Source: a virus
IMG/VR virus record: IMGVR_UViG_3300000325_000268
Location: 1 to 31,802 of that record
Length of the DNA stretch: 31,802 nucleotides
Strand: one strand, 5' to 3'
Shown: positions 23,322 to 29,894 of the stretch, one piece after another
Numbering within the stretch: the stretch's first letter is position 1
Layout: every line of letters begins with the position of its first letter
The notes under the pieces: model-generated
What the model was told of the DNA's origin: nothing
Database searches by the model: none
The model's input: only the letters and a program-made list of their open reading frames with translations
Translations under genes and position numbers: made by a program

Positions 23322-23537
23322 TTATGGAAAAAATTTCCTCAACGTTTCTAATCTATCTTCTGCGTCAGCCAGTTTAGCAAGAGCTTCGTTTAGGTTGCTG
23401 TGTAGGTCTGATGTGCTATGATCCCCAATGCCAGCGGGGTGATCCAGCATAATTGCTAGGCTAGTCAATGCCTCGGAACGATCTTTCTTTGCATTCAACA
23501 TTAATGCGTTCAATGCTTCTTCCTTAAAAGTACTCAT
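23322..23537 (-). CDS. Small helical hypothetical protein
   Basis: 71 residues with AAAGGAG 7 nt before the ATG. Mostly helical: KEEALNALMLNAKKDRSEAL, TSLAIMLDHPAGIGDHSTSD, then a C-terminal coiled-coil-like NEALAKLADAEDRLETLRKF. Soluble, without signal peptide. No family recognised. Confidence 0.58.
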   Translation of the reverse strand: MSTFKEEALNALMLNAKKDRSEALTSLAIMLDHPAGIGDHSTSDLHSNLNEALAKLADAEDRLETLRKFFP

Positions 23538-23567
23538 ACCATCTCCTTTAAATTTTTCCTAGTAAAC

Positions 23568-23882
23568 TTATCTTTCATAAGGCCATATTCTTGCTAACTC
23601 GTCGGTTACACCCTGAATCTCTACGATCCAGCGTCCATATTTACCCGTCTTGTTTGTTTTGATTATTACCTTTCCCTCGTAAGGAAAACTACCTTTAGCT
23701 TGATCGAGTAAGTCTCTACACTTCTTGGTTGCCAACTTAAAGTCTGCGTGTCCTCGTTCTGGTGTGTCAACACCCGCAAGCCTGCCACGTATCTTCATTT
23801 GGACACTAAAGCCTAAGTCTACAATAAAATCAACGGTATCACCATCAACTACTCTATCAACTACTGCTTTGTATTCGTACAT
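23568..23882 (-). CDS. Staphylococcal-nuclease-like (SNase) endonuclease, short
   Basis: 104 residues, start 3 nt after the previous stop with AAGGAA as ribosome site. The active-site set is readable: DGDTVDF (residues 13-19), RLAGVDTPER with R34 and E42, and GKYGRW with R84, matching the Arg35/Glu43/Arg87 set of staphylococcal nuclease. The C-terminus ends at DELARIWPYER, about 25 residues short of usual SNases, so the last helices are reduced. No signal peptide, so it acts inside the cell, perhaps in host-DNA breakdown or repair. Confidence 0.85.
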   Translation of the reverse strand: MYEYKAVVDRVVDGDTVDFIVDLGFSVQMKIRGRLAGVDTPERGHADFKLATKKCRDLLDQAKGSFPYEGKVIIKTNKTGKYGRWIVEIQGVTDELARIWPYER

Positions 23883-23885
23883 CTA

Positions 23886-24101
23886 TTATTCCTTATACAT
23901 CTGTCTGTGCTTACGATAAAGATTTTTATTGGCATAATACTCTTTCGTCAATAGCTCTGAAAGTATGCCTTTTAATTCTTCGTCTTGAGCAGAGTTTATC
24001 GCTTTCACGGCTATGTCTTTCGCTTCCGCACGAACCACAAGTAAATGGTCTTCTTTGTTTTGGGGTTTTCTTTGTCTGTAGTCTCGCCAGTTACGTTCCA
24101 C
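23886..24101 (-). CDS. Small charged hypothetical protein
   Basis: 71 residues from a GTG at 24101 that overlaps the previous stop (TAGTG), with GGGGAT 8 nt upstream. Highly basic at both ends (ERNWRDYRQRKPQNK and YRKHRQMYKE), with a central acidic helix (DEELKGILSELLTKEYY). No family recognised. The translational coupling and clean ends support it being real. Confidence 0.55.
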   Translation of the reverse strand: MERNWRDYRQRKPQNKEDHLLVVRAEAKDIAVKAINSAQDEELKGILSELLTKEYYANKNLYRKHRQMYKE

Positions 24102-24535
24102 TATTGAACATCCCCTATCAACGAGCTAGAAGATTGTGTTTTGCCACCCCCTACCGAAAAAATTGTGTGAATGCTGTTGGCTTGGCAGTATTCTTCTTCT
24201 GGGATGCGTCCCTCTTTTTGATCGCCGCCATTCATGAATGTAATCGATTCTACGAACGGGTCGTATTGGTTACTTTGATATATCTTCTCTATACTTTTTA
24301 CCACTGTCCCGTCTTCGTCTATTGCTATTAAGGTGTGGTCAACCGCCGCTAGAGCCTTGACAATTCGCTCTCGGGATTTTTCGTCCATAAATGCAACGCT
24401 ACCTTTAAGCCCCACTTGGGTGTCACTATTTACAATTGCGTACAGCATGTTACAGCGACTTTTAGCGTCCTCAATGTAATCTAGGTGGCCTGTGTGAAGC
24501 GGGTTAAAGTAGCCAGAAATTATACCTATTCTCAC
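24101..24535 (-). CDS. Cytidylyltransferase-fold nucleotidyltransferase
   Basis: 144 residues from a GTG at 24535 (GTGA overlap with the cupin gene, GGAGA 7 nt upstream). GYFNPLHTGHLDYIEDAKSR holds the HxGH motif at residues 14-17, and the end GGGKTQSSSSLI matches the ISSTxL-type second motif. This family transfers CMP or AMP to phosphorylated small molecules (glycerol-3-phosphate cytidylyltransferase, HldE C-terminal domain). The substrate cannot be read. Being coupled to a sugar-isomerase-type cupin suggests a role in making a nucleotide sugar or alditol. Confidence 0.85.
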   Translation of the reverse strand: MRIGIISGYFNPLHTGHLDYIEDAKSRCNMLYAIVNSDTQVGLKGSVAFMDEKSRERIVKALAAVDHTLIAIDEDGTVVKSIEKIYQSNQYDPFVESITFMNGGDQKEGRIPEEEYCQANSIHTIFSVGGGKTQSSSSLIGDVQ

Positions 24536-25047
24536 GAGTCTTCTCCTATTCTATTGTAATCATCCTTAATTCTTATTATGTCGCCTTCTTTGCAAACCCC
24601 AGTTTGAATCTCAACAAAAACTAAATCGGAATCGCCGATATTTTCTACTCTATGCACTTGGTATTTTTCTATTTCTACCGTGTCCCACACTGATATTTTA
24701 AACTTAGAGTTTCCCACTTGCATTTCGCCGCTACCTTTTATAACCTTCCACCATTCATCTCTGTGTTCGTGTAGCTGTAGGCTTAGTCTTTGTTTTGGTT
24801 TTACGGTTATCTTTTTAACTTTTACGTTAGGCTCGTCAAGCACAACCCTGAAAGAACCCCAAGGTCGCGTTTCATGCTCTTTGTCTCCAGAATAACCACC
24901 AACGTTAAGAAATACTTGGTCTTCTTTATCGACCTCTTCTAGTACTGGATTAACTGTCCCACAGAAGTGACAACGCTCTTCAGGTAGCTTGTCCTTGTCA
25001 ATTATACTGACCACATGGCCACAGCATCTATATTTGTATTGTCTCAC
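24532..25047 (-). CDS. Zinc-ribbon plus mannose-6-phosphate-isomerase-type cupin
   Basis: 171 residues from a GTG at 25047, chosen for AGGAG 8 nt upstream and the GTGA overlap; an ATG eight codons earlier is the alternative. Residues 6-40 hold a zinc ribbon (YRCCGHVVS, then RCHFCGTVNP). Residues 60-165 match the C-terminal cupin of type II PMI/GDP-mannose pyrophosphorylase: RPWGSFRVVLDEP, LSLQLHEHRDEWWKVIKGSG, YQVHRVENIGD, VFVEIQTGVCKEGDIIRIKD, YNRIG. This domain isomerises fructose-6-phosphate and mannose-6-phosphate. The ribbon-plus-cupin architecture is unusual to me. Confidence 0.85.
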   Translation of the reverse strand: MRQYKYRCCGHVVSIIDKDKLPEERCHFCGTVNPVLEEVDKEDQVFLNVGGYSGDKEHETRPWGSFRVVLDEPNVKVKKITVKPKQRLSLQLHEHRDEWWKVIKGSGEMQVGNSKFKISVWDTVEIEKYQVHRVENIGDSDLVFVEIQTGVCKEGDIIRIKDDYNRIGEDS

Positions 25048-25649
25048 GCCCAGTTCTCCTGCGTGAACCATTTATCAAAGTCTTCCTGCTTGAGAACAAC
25101 GCCCTGTTTCCCACCCATATAATATATCGGTTGTATTAGGTTGTTTTCCTTAGCATGACTATAGAAGTCTTTGACCTTTTGCGACCACATAATACCCCAC
25201 TTAATTTGATCCGCTTTAGATTCTATTAACCGGACGTGCTTTTCGAGATCATAATCTTTTGGCTTACGCATGTCTGTGCCACATCGCACAGAGTTATAAA
25301 TAAAAAGTATACTTGCACCTTCTCTTATGTAGGCTTTTAAGTCATTTTCTTTCAGGGTAAATTTACCAGCGGTTGGAACCCATTTGATTTCTAGTGGGTG
25401 ATCCTTTTTCATGGTGCGTTTTGGGTGGTTCTGAATATCCACCATATAGTCAGCTCCGGCTGTATTCCCCTTGGCAATAAATTCTCCGTCATTACCACAG
25501 CCGTTATCTCTCGGGTTTTCTAGGAGGACGGTCTTCTTTTTCCGGAATATACCCACCCACTTGTCAAAGAAATATTTTTCTAGCTTAGTGGAGAAGTATA
25601 TGTCTTTTTTAAAAGTGTTTTTGCTTCTATTATCAAATCTAGTGTTCAT
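25044..25649 (-). CDS. PD-(D/E)XK nuclease-like protein
   Basis: 201 residues, GGAG 5 nt before the ATG. The segment NTAGADYMVDIQNHPKR supplies an Asp, and HPLEIKWVPTAGKFTLKEND supplies the ExK pair, the PD-(D/E)XK core, followed by an Arg-containing helix and strand ASILFIYNSV. Layout and length resemble phage recombination or restriction-like endonucleases. The C-terminal region (IQPIYYMGGKQGVVLKQEDF) may be a DNA-binding addition. It is the third PD-(D/E)XK-type protein in the window. Confidence 0.7.
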   Translation of the reverse strand: MNTRFDNRSKNTFKKDIYFSTKLEKYFFDKWVGIFRKKKTVLLENPRDNGCGNDGEFIAKGNTAGADYMVDIQNHPKRTMKKDHPLEIKWVPTAGKFTLKENDLKAYIREGASILFIYNSVRCGTDMRKPKDYDLEKHVRLIESKADQIKWGIMWSQKVKDFYSHAKENNLIQPIYYMGGKQGVVLKQEDFDKWFTQENWA

Positions 25650-25830
25650 TATTACTCCGGTGGAAAAATGATTTAATTCTTGTCCATAAAGATTGTTGGG
25701 TTTTTCTTTTTTTGTTTTGCCTGTCTGCCCTTTTGTACACTCGCTTTATCTGATGTGCCGATTTATTTTTTAGTAATTTCGCAACCCTGAAGTATGCTGA
25801 ATCTGTCATGTTGTCTGTTTCGGTTTTCAT
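25639..25830 (-). CDS. Small basic protein
   Basis: 63 residues from ATG 25830, which overlaps the previous stop (ATGA); upstream codons in frame lie inside that gene. Strongly basic with LLKNKSAHQIKRVYKRADRQ and KKRKTQQSLWTRIKSFF. It looks helical and nucleic-acid binding. No family known. Confidence 0.58.
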   Translation of the reverse strand: MKTETDNMTDSAYFRVAKLLKNKSAHQIKRVYKRADRQNKKRKTQQSLWTRIKSFFHRSNNEH

Positions 25831-26087
25831 TTTTGCTCTTTCATAAACACGTATAGTGGGGTGTGTTCTCCAACGTATGCACAAAATGTATTGAACTCAA
25901 GCCACTCATTGGCTTCGTCATGGGTCATCCCGTCGTCCTTCACGCAGATTTCGACCATCTTTTGAGCATCGTAAGCCACCCTTCCTGAATCGCAGCCGCC
26001 ACAAACGCCAATAATAGCACCGTCATAACCATCGGCAAACAAAAGGTCATCATCATAACGGTCAGACAACTCCTCACGAATCCCCAT
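25827..26087 (-). CDS. Conserved phage protein (DGYDGAIIGV family), unknown function
   Basis: 86 residues, AAGGAG 8 nt before the ATG. LLFADGYDGAIIGV, then GRVAYDAQKMVEICVKDDGM, then EFNTFCAYVGEHTPLYVF match a small domain found in very many tailed phages. It is an alpha/beta protein with conserved acidic residues. Its function is unknown to me. It overlaps its neighbours on both sides. Confidence 0.78.
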   Translation of the reverse strand: MGIREELSDRYDDDLLFADGYDGAIIGVCGGCDSGRVAYDAQKMVEICVKDDGMTHDEANEWLEFNTFCAYVGEHTPLYVFMKEQK

Positions 26088-26256
26088 TTTCTAGCTCCTT
26101 TTCTTTTTTCCATTGGTCTTTCTTTTTGTTCCACGCCTCTTGATGTTTTATCTTCAGTAGTTTTTCTTTGTCGTCGATTATATTGTTATGTGCCCTAATC
26201 TCTTCAAGCTCTTTCTCGTCTATCTTGTGGGATTTGTATGCTTTTTTTTTAGCCAT
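26074..26256 (-). CDS. Small charged protein directly after tmRNA
   Basis: 60 residues from ATG 26256. An in-frame upstream extension exists but lies within the tmRNA, so I reject it. The start is 11 nt beyond the tmRNA 3' end and has no clear ribosome site. The product is very charged and helical (KAYKSHKIDEKELEEIRAHN, LKIKHQEAWNKKKDQWKKEK). It may be translated from a transcript trimmed by tmRNA 3' processing. Confidence 0.5.
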   Translation of the reverse strand: MAKKKAYKSHKIDEKELEEIRAHNNIIDDKEKLLKIKHQEAWNKKKDQWKKEKELENGDS

Positions 26257-26267
26257 TTTTTTATAAG

Positions 26268-26610
26268 TGGAGGCGGCGGGAATCGAACCCGCGTCCTGTC
26301 TGGTTTCCATAGCAGTATCTACATTGTTAGTACGTTGTATTCACACAGCGAACAAAGTTATCCGACTTATCGGAGTCAGATGGGTGTACCATCATTTCAC
26401 TTTTAGCTCAAGGAGTGAACCCTCTATCTAAGCTCGACTTAGCCCGTTACCATTTGGGTGATAAGGCATGGCAAAAGCCCCAGCAGCTAGGCTGCAATCG
26501 CGAAACTAGGTTCAGCAATTAAAATTATAATCGGTTTTTATACTGACCATCCGATCAACCAGTCAATGCAACTAATACTTTCACCATCAGTCGATGCCTG
26601 TGTCACCCCC
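26268..26610 (-). ncRNA. ssrA: Transfer-messenger RNA (tmRNA)
   Basis: 343 nt. The 5' end GGGGGTG pairs with the 3' CGCCTCC (7 bp) followed by discriminator A; CCA is not encoded. The 3' end has the T-arm GCGGG-TTCGATT-CCCGC preceded by GGAC, as in bacterial tmRNAs, and the 5' part holds GCATCGACTGATGG, close to the conserved start region. The tag reading frame starts at GCT 26516 and ends at TAG 26487: tag AEPSFAIAA, a classic ClpXP-type proteolysis tag. The stop sits in the loop of a small GCAG/CTGC hairpin. The first 8 nt overlap the upstream gene's end. tmRNA with SmpB rescues stalled ribosomes; SmpB is not in this window. Phage-borne copies are known but uncommon. Confidence 0.96.
26487..26516 (-). 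other. tmRNA tag reading frame (AEPSFAIAA)
   Basis: Resume codon GCT, then nine sense codons in total (Ala-Glu-Pro-Ser-Phe-Ala-Ile-Ala-Ala) and TAG. The C-terminal Ala-Ile-Ala-Ala resembles the Leu-Ala-Ala end recognised by ClpX. A GCAG...CTGC hairpin encloses the stop. Confidence 0.9.
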
Positions 26611-26812
26611 ATTTTTTGTTAAATAGTTTCTTCTTGATTATCCACCATGTGGATTTTAATATGCTTGTATAGTTTGCTTTGCCGCCGTCTTCATATAAAC
26701 CGAAGTGTTCTAATGAACATTTGTTGCAGTAAAAATCATGACATATCCTACAGCGATAAGCGTCCTTGTATCTTATCTCTTCTTTGCACTCTTGACAATT
26801 AGTATTAACCAT
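26603..26812 (-). CDS. Small zinc-finger protein before tmRNA
   Basis: 69 residues; ATG overlaps the phosphomannomutase stop by 8 nt. Six or more cysteines in CxxC pairs (NTNCQECKEE, YRCRICHDFYCNKCSLEHFG) suggest a cross-brace or B-box/treble-clef zinc finger of about 40 residues. The C-terminus is basic with Trp (STWWIIKKKLFNKKWG). Its stop codon lies in the first 8 nt of the tmRNA, so intact tmRNA processing would cut its message. No family assigned. Confidence 0.65.
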   Translation of the reverse strand: MVNTNCQECKEEIRYKDAYRCRICHDFYCNKCSLEHFGLYEDGGKANYTSILKSTWWIIKKKLFNKKWG

Positions 26813-27506
26813 AATGTGTCTCTAGTATGCTTTTGGTTTCTTTCCAGCCCGTTACACAGTAGTGCTTGTCGGCCTTGTTTGCAATATGATAGTCGTTGCC
26901 ATCTTGATGACAACTATCTCCAAAGAAAACGGTTCTTCCAGCCATATCTGACAAGATTTGCGACTTGTCTTTACCTTTGGGGTAAATATCTATGCTAATC
27001 TCGCCCCCAATGGAAAATTCTAGCTCTGGATATTTGACAGAAAGTTGTCCTACTATTCTTTCTCTTTCTTTGTTTTGCTTATCCCACGTAAAATATTCTT
27101 TTCGTAGTTCGTTATCAGCATCTCGACCCACTGTAGATATGTTCATCATACCGACGCGATCCTCTATATTATTCGCCGCCCGCCCACACCACTGACTCTC
27201 GTTTACTAAGTCCATGATGTCGATTGTCAAAATAAGTGGTGTGTTCCACGGCGATTGCTTTACCAGACTATTTCTTTCATAAAGTTGATTTCCACAGTTC
27301 TGGTAACAGCCATTCACAAGCCTATATAAAGGAAGGCCAATTTGTTGGACTGTTTTTTGTTTATTCGATCCGGTTACTAGGAATACGCTATTGCCAATTC
27401 CTTTTTGAGTATTTATCCAGCTCCCGAAAAAGTTTTTAAACTCTTTGGACATCACGCCCCTTGGCGGGGTAAGGGTTCCGTCTACATCGAATAAAAAAGC
27501 AGTCAT
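26805..27506 (-). CDS. Phosphomannomutase, eukaryotic type (HAD superfamily)
   Basis: 233 residues, near the 245 of human PMM enzymes. The motifs are those of PMM, not of bacterial phosphoglucomutase-type enzymes: FDVDGTLTPPRGVMS (catalytic Asp at the start), SVFLVTGSNKQK, NRVGMMNISTVGRDAD-like (here VGMMNISTVGRDADN), GGEISIDIYPKGKDKSQ and VFFGDSCHQDGNDYHIANKA. PMM converts mannose-6-phosphate to mannose-1-phosphate for GDP-mannose. A PMI-type cupin and a glycosyltransferase are encoded in the same window. A eukaryotic-type PMM in a phage is notable; host bacteria with this type exist, so a transfer is likely. Confidence 0.86.
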   Translation of the reverse strand: MTAFLFDVDGTLTPPRGVMSKEFKNFFGSWINTQKGIGNSVFLVTGSNKQKTVQQIGLPLYRLVNGCYQNCGNQLYERNSLVKQSPWNTPLILTIDIMDLVNESQWCGRAANNIEDRVGMMNISTVGRDADNELRKEYFTWDKQNKERERIVGQLSVKYPELEFSIGGEISIDIYPKGKDKSQILSDMAGRTVFFGDSCHQDGNDYHIANKADKHYCVTGWKETKSILETHYG

Positions 27507-27529
27507 TTCTTTTTAAGATAAAATCCGTT

Positions 27530-27712
27530 TTAATCCGTTACTCTGAGTGAGTCGCCAACAATCCATGCAGCAGCTACTAGAGTTACGTTAGTCACCGTCT
27601 CGGGATTAACAGTTCCTTCGCCGAACACCGCGTCGGCAAAAACCACAGCAAGACCGGCAACGCCGACCCAAAACCGTCTAGACTTAACCATAGTCTTAAG
27701 TTTATTAACCAT
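27530..27712 (-). CDS. Small holin-like membrane protein
   Basis: 60 residues, AAGGAG 8 nt before the ATG, first gene after promoter P3. Basic start (VNKLKTMVKSRR), two hydrophobic segments (WVGVAGLAVVFADAVF and VTNVTLVAAAWIVG) and a short polar tail. The phrase SRRFWVGVAGL...AAWIVGDSL is typical of small holin-like proteins I know from other tailed phages. It may permeabilise the inner membrane, but the type cannot be confirmed. Confidence 0.65.
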   Translation of the reverse strand: MVNKLKTMVKSRRFWVGVAGLAVVFADAVFGEGTVNPETVTNVTLVAAAWIVGDSLRVTD

Positions 27713-27762
27713 CTGTACTTCTCCTTCTTGATATTAAAAAAGTTACTTCTAATTACACATTC

Positions 27763-27791
27763 ATTATATGTTATATATCGGCGTTTGTCAA
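27763..27791 (-). promoter_or_regulatory. Consensus sigma-70 promoter (P3)
   Basis: On the minus strand: TTGACA, 17 nt, TATAAT, a perfect match. It drives the holin-like gene and, by the gene spacing, the whole unit through the tmRNA to dCMP deaminase. Confidence 0.9.
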
Positions 27792-27815
27792 GAGGAATCT
27801 TGAATAAAACGCATT

Positions 27816-27846
27816 AAAGAGGGGAAATGTTTTTAGAACATCCCTC
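27816..27846 (-). terminator. Possible weak terminator
   Basis: On the minus strand: GAGGG-ATGTT pairs with AACAT-(TTC)-CCCTC, with a short T run (TTTAAT). It overlaps the stop of the gene at 27833-28135. The interrupted stem and few T make it uncertain. Confidence 0.3.
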
Positions 27847-28135
27847 CAACTCCTCCCTTAAATATGATAAGGTATGCGGCAATAGCGGCTACTATCATAA
27901 AAACCAGCCATTTTCTCTTAGTGCCTACCGCAAGAGCCTTAGCTGTGAGAGCTTTGATTTTTTCGATTCGGAAGTCTCGCCTTTCTTTAGCTTTGTCAGC
28001 TTTTTCTTGTTTTTTTGCTTCACGGTCTGCTATCCGCTGCTCCCGTTTTGTTTTTTCTTCTTCGGTTTCGTCAACGGGAGCTACTTCATTTTGCTCGCCG
28101 TTCCACAATTCCGACATCCAGTTCAACATTCCCAT
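27833..28135 (-). CDS. Coiled-coil protein with C-terminal membrane anchor
   Basis: 100 residues, AGGAG 6 nt before the ATG. Residues 22-65 are a long charged helix, probably coiled coil (EEEKTKREQRIADREAKKQE, DKAKERRDFRIEKI). Residues 75-93 (KWLVFMIVAAIAAYLIIF) form one TM helix, then a Gly-rich tail. It looks like a tail-anchored phage protein; an i-spanin-like or membrane-tethering role is possible. No family recognised. Confidence 0.62.
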   Translation of the reverse strand: MGMLNWMSELWNGEQNEVAPVDETEEEKTKREQRIADREAKKQEKADKAKERRDFRIEKIKALTAKALAVGTKRKWLVFMIVAAIAAYLIIFKGGVGGMF

Positions 28136-28162
28136 CTTAAACTCCTATTTCTAATATAATAG

Positions 28163-29380
28163 TTATTGTCTCCAACCCTTCATCAGTAGTCTGATAGCGT
28201 TTCCTCCAAGAATCTTCTGAATCTCATCGTCACTATATCTTCTTAATGAAGTTAAGTATCTTGTCAGTCTTGGTAGTTCCGATATGTCAACCATCTCGTC
28301 TGGAGGGTCTGTAAATCCGTCATAGTCTGTACCTAAACCGATCACATCGACTCCTGCGACATCTCTCATGTGACTTATGGTTTGTTCTATGTATCTCATG
28401 CCTAAAGGGGTGTCTGTGGGGCTTAACCAGTAGTTCATGAATATAATTCCGGCAACACCTCCGTTGTCAGCTATCCATTTAAGCTCCCAGTCCTCTAGGT
28501 TGTATGGGTCACGGTTTATTTCAAAACATCCAGTGTGACTGGAGAGTACACGGTTTTTTCTTTTTCCAACTATCTCGTAAATCTCAGACCTAGCTTTCGG
28601 TGTGCAGTGAGCTATATCAATTAGCATACCTAGTTCGCACATTCTCTCCACTACAGATTTGCCTAGTTTGGATAGTCCAACATTCATGTCCCAGCCAGCC
28701 ATTAGACTTTTCCAATTGCTTTTTTTGATTCCATAGTTAGGGTAGGGAAACACTGGGTGTGCTATCTTGTTAGGGTAGAAATGTGCAAGTGTTAGATAGG
28801 CAACTCCTCTGTCTGCCAAATTCTCTAAGTTTTGCAAAACTTCTTCATCCACAACCTTCATATCTGACGAGGTTTCGCACTCAAGCCCCTGTAGGCTGTG
28901 ACCACCTTCAACCGAGTGTATCATGGAGATATGCCCATTTTCAAGAGACGCTTCTAACTCGACTGGGTTTTTGACAAACTCTATCGTCTTAACGTCTTGA
29001 TCTAGGTTTTTTTTATTGTAGAGGTCTACTTCTTTTTCCATAGCATCCATCATGGAAATTGTTGCGTCGTAGTAGAAGGGGTCAAAGACCCGTTTTTTTG
29101 TTGATGGCGATAACGCTAGAGCAAGGCTTATGAGTGACTGATCTTCCAGCCACTCTCGTTCTGGGATGTAGCAAGTAGAAAGAACAATGTCAACGCCGCC
29201 CTTCTCAATAAGAGGAAACGTGCTTCGCTGACTCAAAGGCCAAAACGCTCTTTTAAAAAGGGTAGATAAAAATTTAGTCTTACCTCCTGTTAAATCTCTG
29301 TCTAACAGAAACTTCTTTAGTACAGCGTGGTTATGTAGATCAACTACAACCGAATCATTGTGAATATTTTGCCAAGACAT
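28163..29380 (-). CDS. Peptidase M19 / membrane dipeptidase homologue
   Basis: 405 residues, near the usual length. AGGGGG 8 nt before the ATG. Motifs in order: VVDLHNHAVL (metal His16 and His18, HxH rather than the HxD of renal dipeptidase), ISMIHSVEGGHSLQG (bridging Glu), LTLAHFYPN, LGMLIDIAHCTPKARSE, VLSSHTGCFEINRDPYN (metal His), and VIGLGTDYDGFTDPP (Asp). This is the amidohydrolase-related dipeptidase family, usually acting on dipeptides. No signal peptide. It is not a usual phage gene: a role in peptidoglycan-fragment or peptide recycling is possible. The first ligand differs, so the substrate may too. Confidence 0.87.
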   Translation of the reverse strand: MSWQNIHNDSVVVDLHNHAVLKKFLLDRDLTGGKTKFLSTLFKRAFWPLSQRSTFPLIEKGGVDIVLSTCYIPEREWLEDQSLISLALALSPSTKKRVFDPFYYDATISMMDAMEKEVDLYNKKNLDQDVKTIEFVKNPVELEASLENGHISMIHSVEGGHSLQGLECETSSDMKVVDEEVLQNLENLADRGVAYLTLAHFYPNKIAHPVFPYPNYGIKKSNWKSLMAGWDMNVGLSKLGKSVVERMCELGMLIDIAHCTPKARSEIYEIVGKRKNRVLSSHTGCFEINRDPYNLEDWELKWIADNGGVAGIIFMNYWLSPTDTPLGMRYIEQTISHMRDVAGVDVIGLGTDYDGFTDPPDEMVDISELPRLTRYLTSLRRYSDDEIQKILGGNAIRLLMKGWRQ

Positions 29381-29381
29381 T

Positions 29382-29894
29382 TTAAATGTCCCCCTTAACT
29401 AAATAGGATTTCACGCCGATTTCTTGAGCAAGCTCGACGTTCTTTTTATTGTCGTCATAAAAATATATTTTATCGTAAGCGTCCGTTATTGCGAGTAATG
29501 CTTTTCTTTTACTTTCCGCTATAAGATTGCCCTCGTCCTTGTCTCCTAAGCAGATTATTTGTTTTGCTGTGATTCCATGTGGCTTTAGAAATTTTGCAAT
29601 AGCATCAGCCATATCACTACTTCGTGCTGTCAGGATATAAACAGCATGTTCTTCGCTGCATACATCACTAGCTAACTTTATTAAATCTGTTGGATTACCG
29701 TTTTCTATAAGGTGGGGACATCTAAAATCAGCGAAGTCAAACTGCTCCTCTTTTTTTAGTTGGTAGCTATTAAACTCGGCTGGCGTCAACGTAAAAGATG
29801 TTCCAACGCAAGAATTGTCCGACCCTTGAACGCGAACAACCGCTTTTGTTGTTGCTAGAGTGTCGTCAAAATCAAACACAAATGCTTTTCTCAT
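29382..29894 (-). CDS. HAD-superfamily phosphatase
   Basis: 170 residues, GGAG 5 nt before the ATG. HAD motif I is FVFDFDDTLATT (D8, D10), motif II VYILTARSSDMADAI, motif III lysine in the ESKRKALL region, and motif IV YFYDDNKKNVELAQ. Short cap domain. Such enzymes in phages include polynucleotide 3'-phosphatases and nucleotidases; the substrate is not readable here. Coupled to the GNAT and M19 genes. Confidence 0.8.
   Translation of the reverse strand: MRKAFVFDFDDTLATTKAVVRVQGSDNSCVGTSFTLTPAEFNSYQLKKEEQFDFADFRCPHLIENGNPTDLIKLASDVCSEEHAVYILTARSSDMADAIAKFLKPHGITAKQIICLGDKDEGNLIAESKRKALLAITDAYDKIYFYDDNKKNVELAQEIGVKSYLVKGDI

Noticed and set aside
26257-26310. N-terminal extension of the gene at 26074-26256 into the tmRNA
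   Set aside because: The extension is the tmRNA T-arm and 3' end read as codons; the ATG at 26256 after the RNA is the sensible start.
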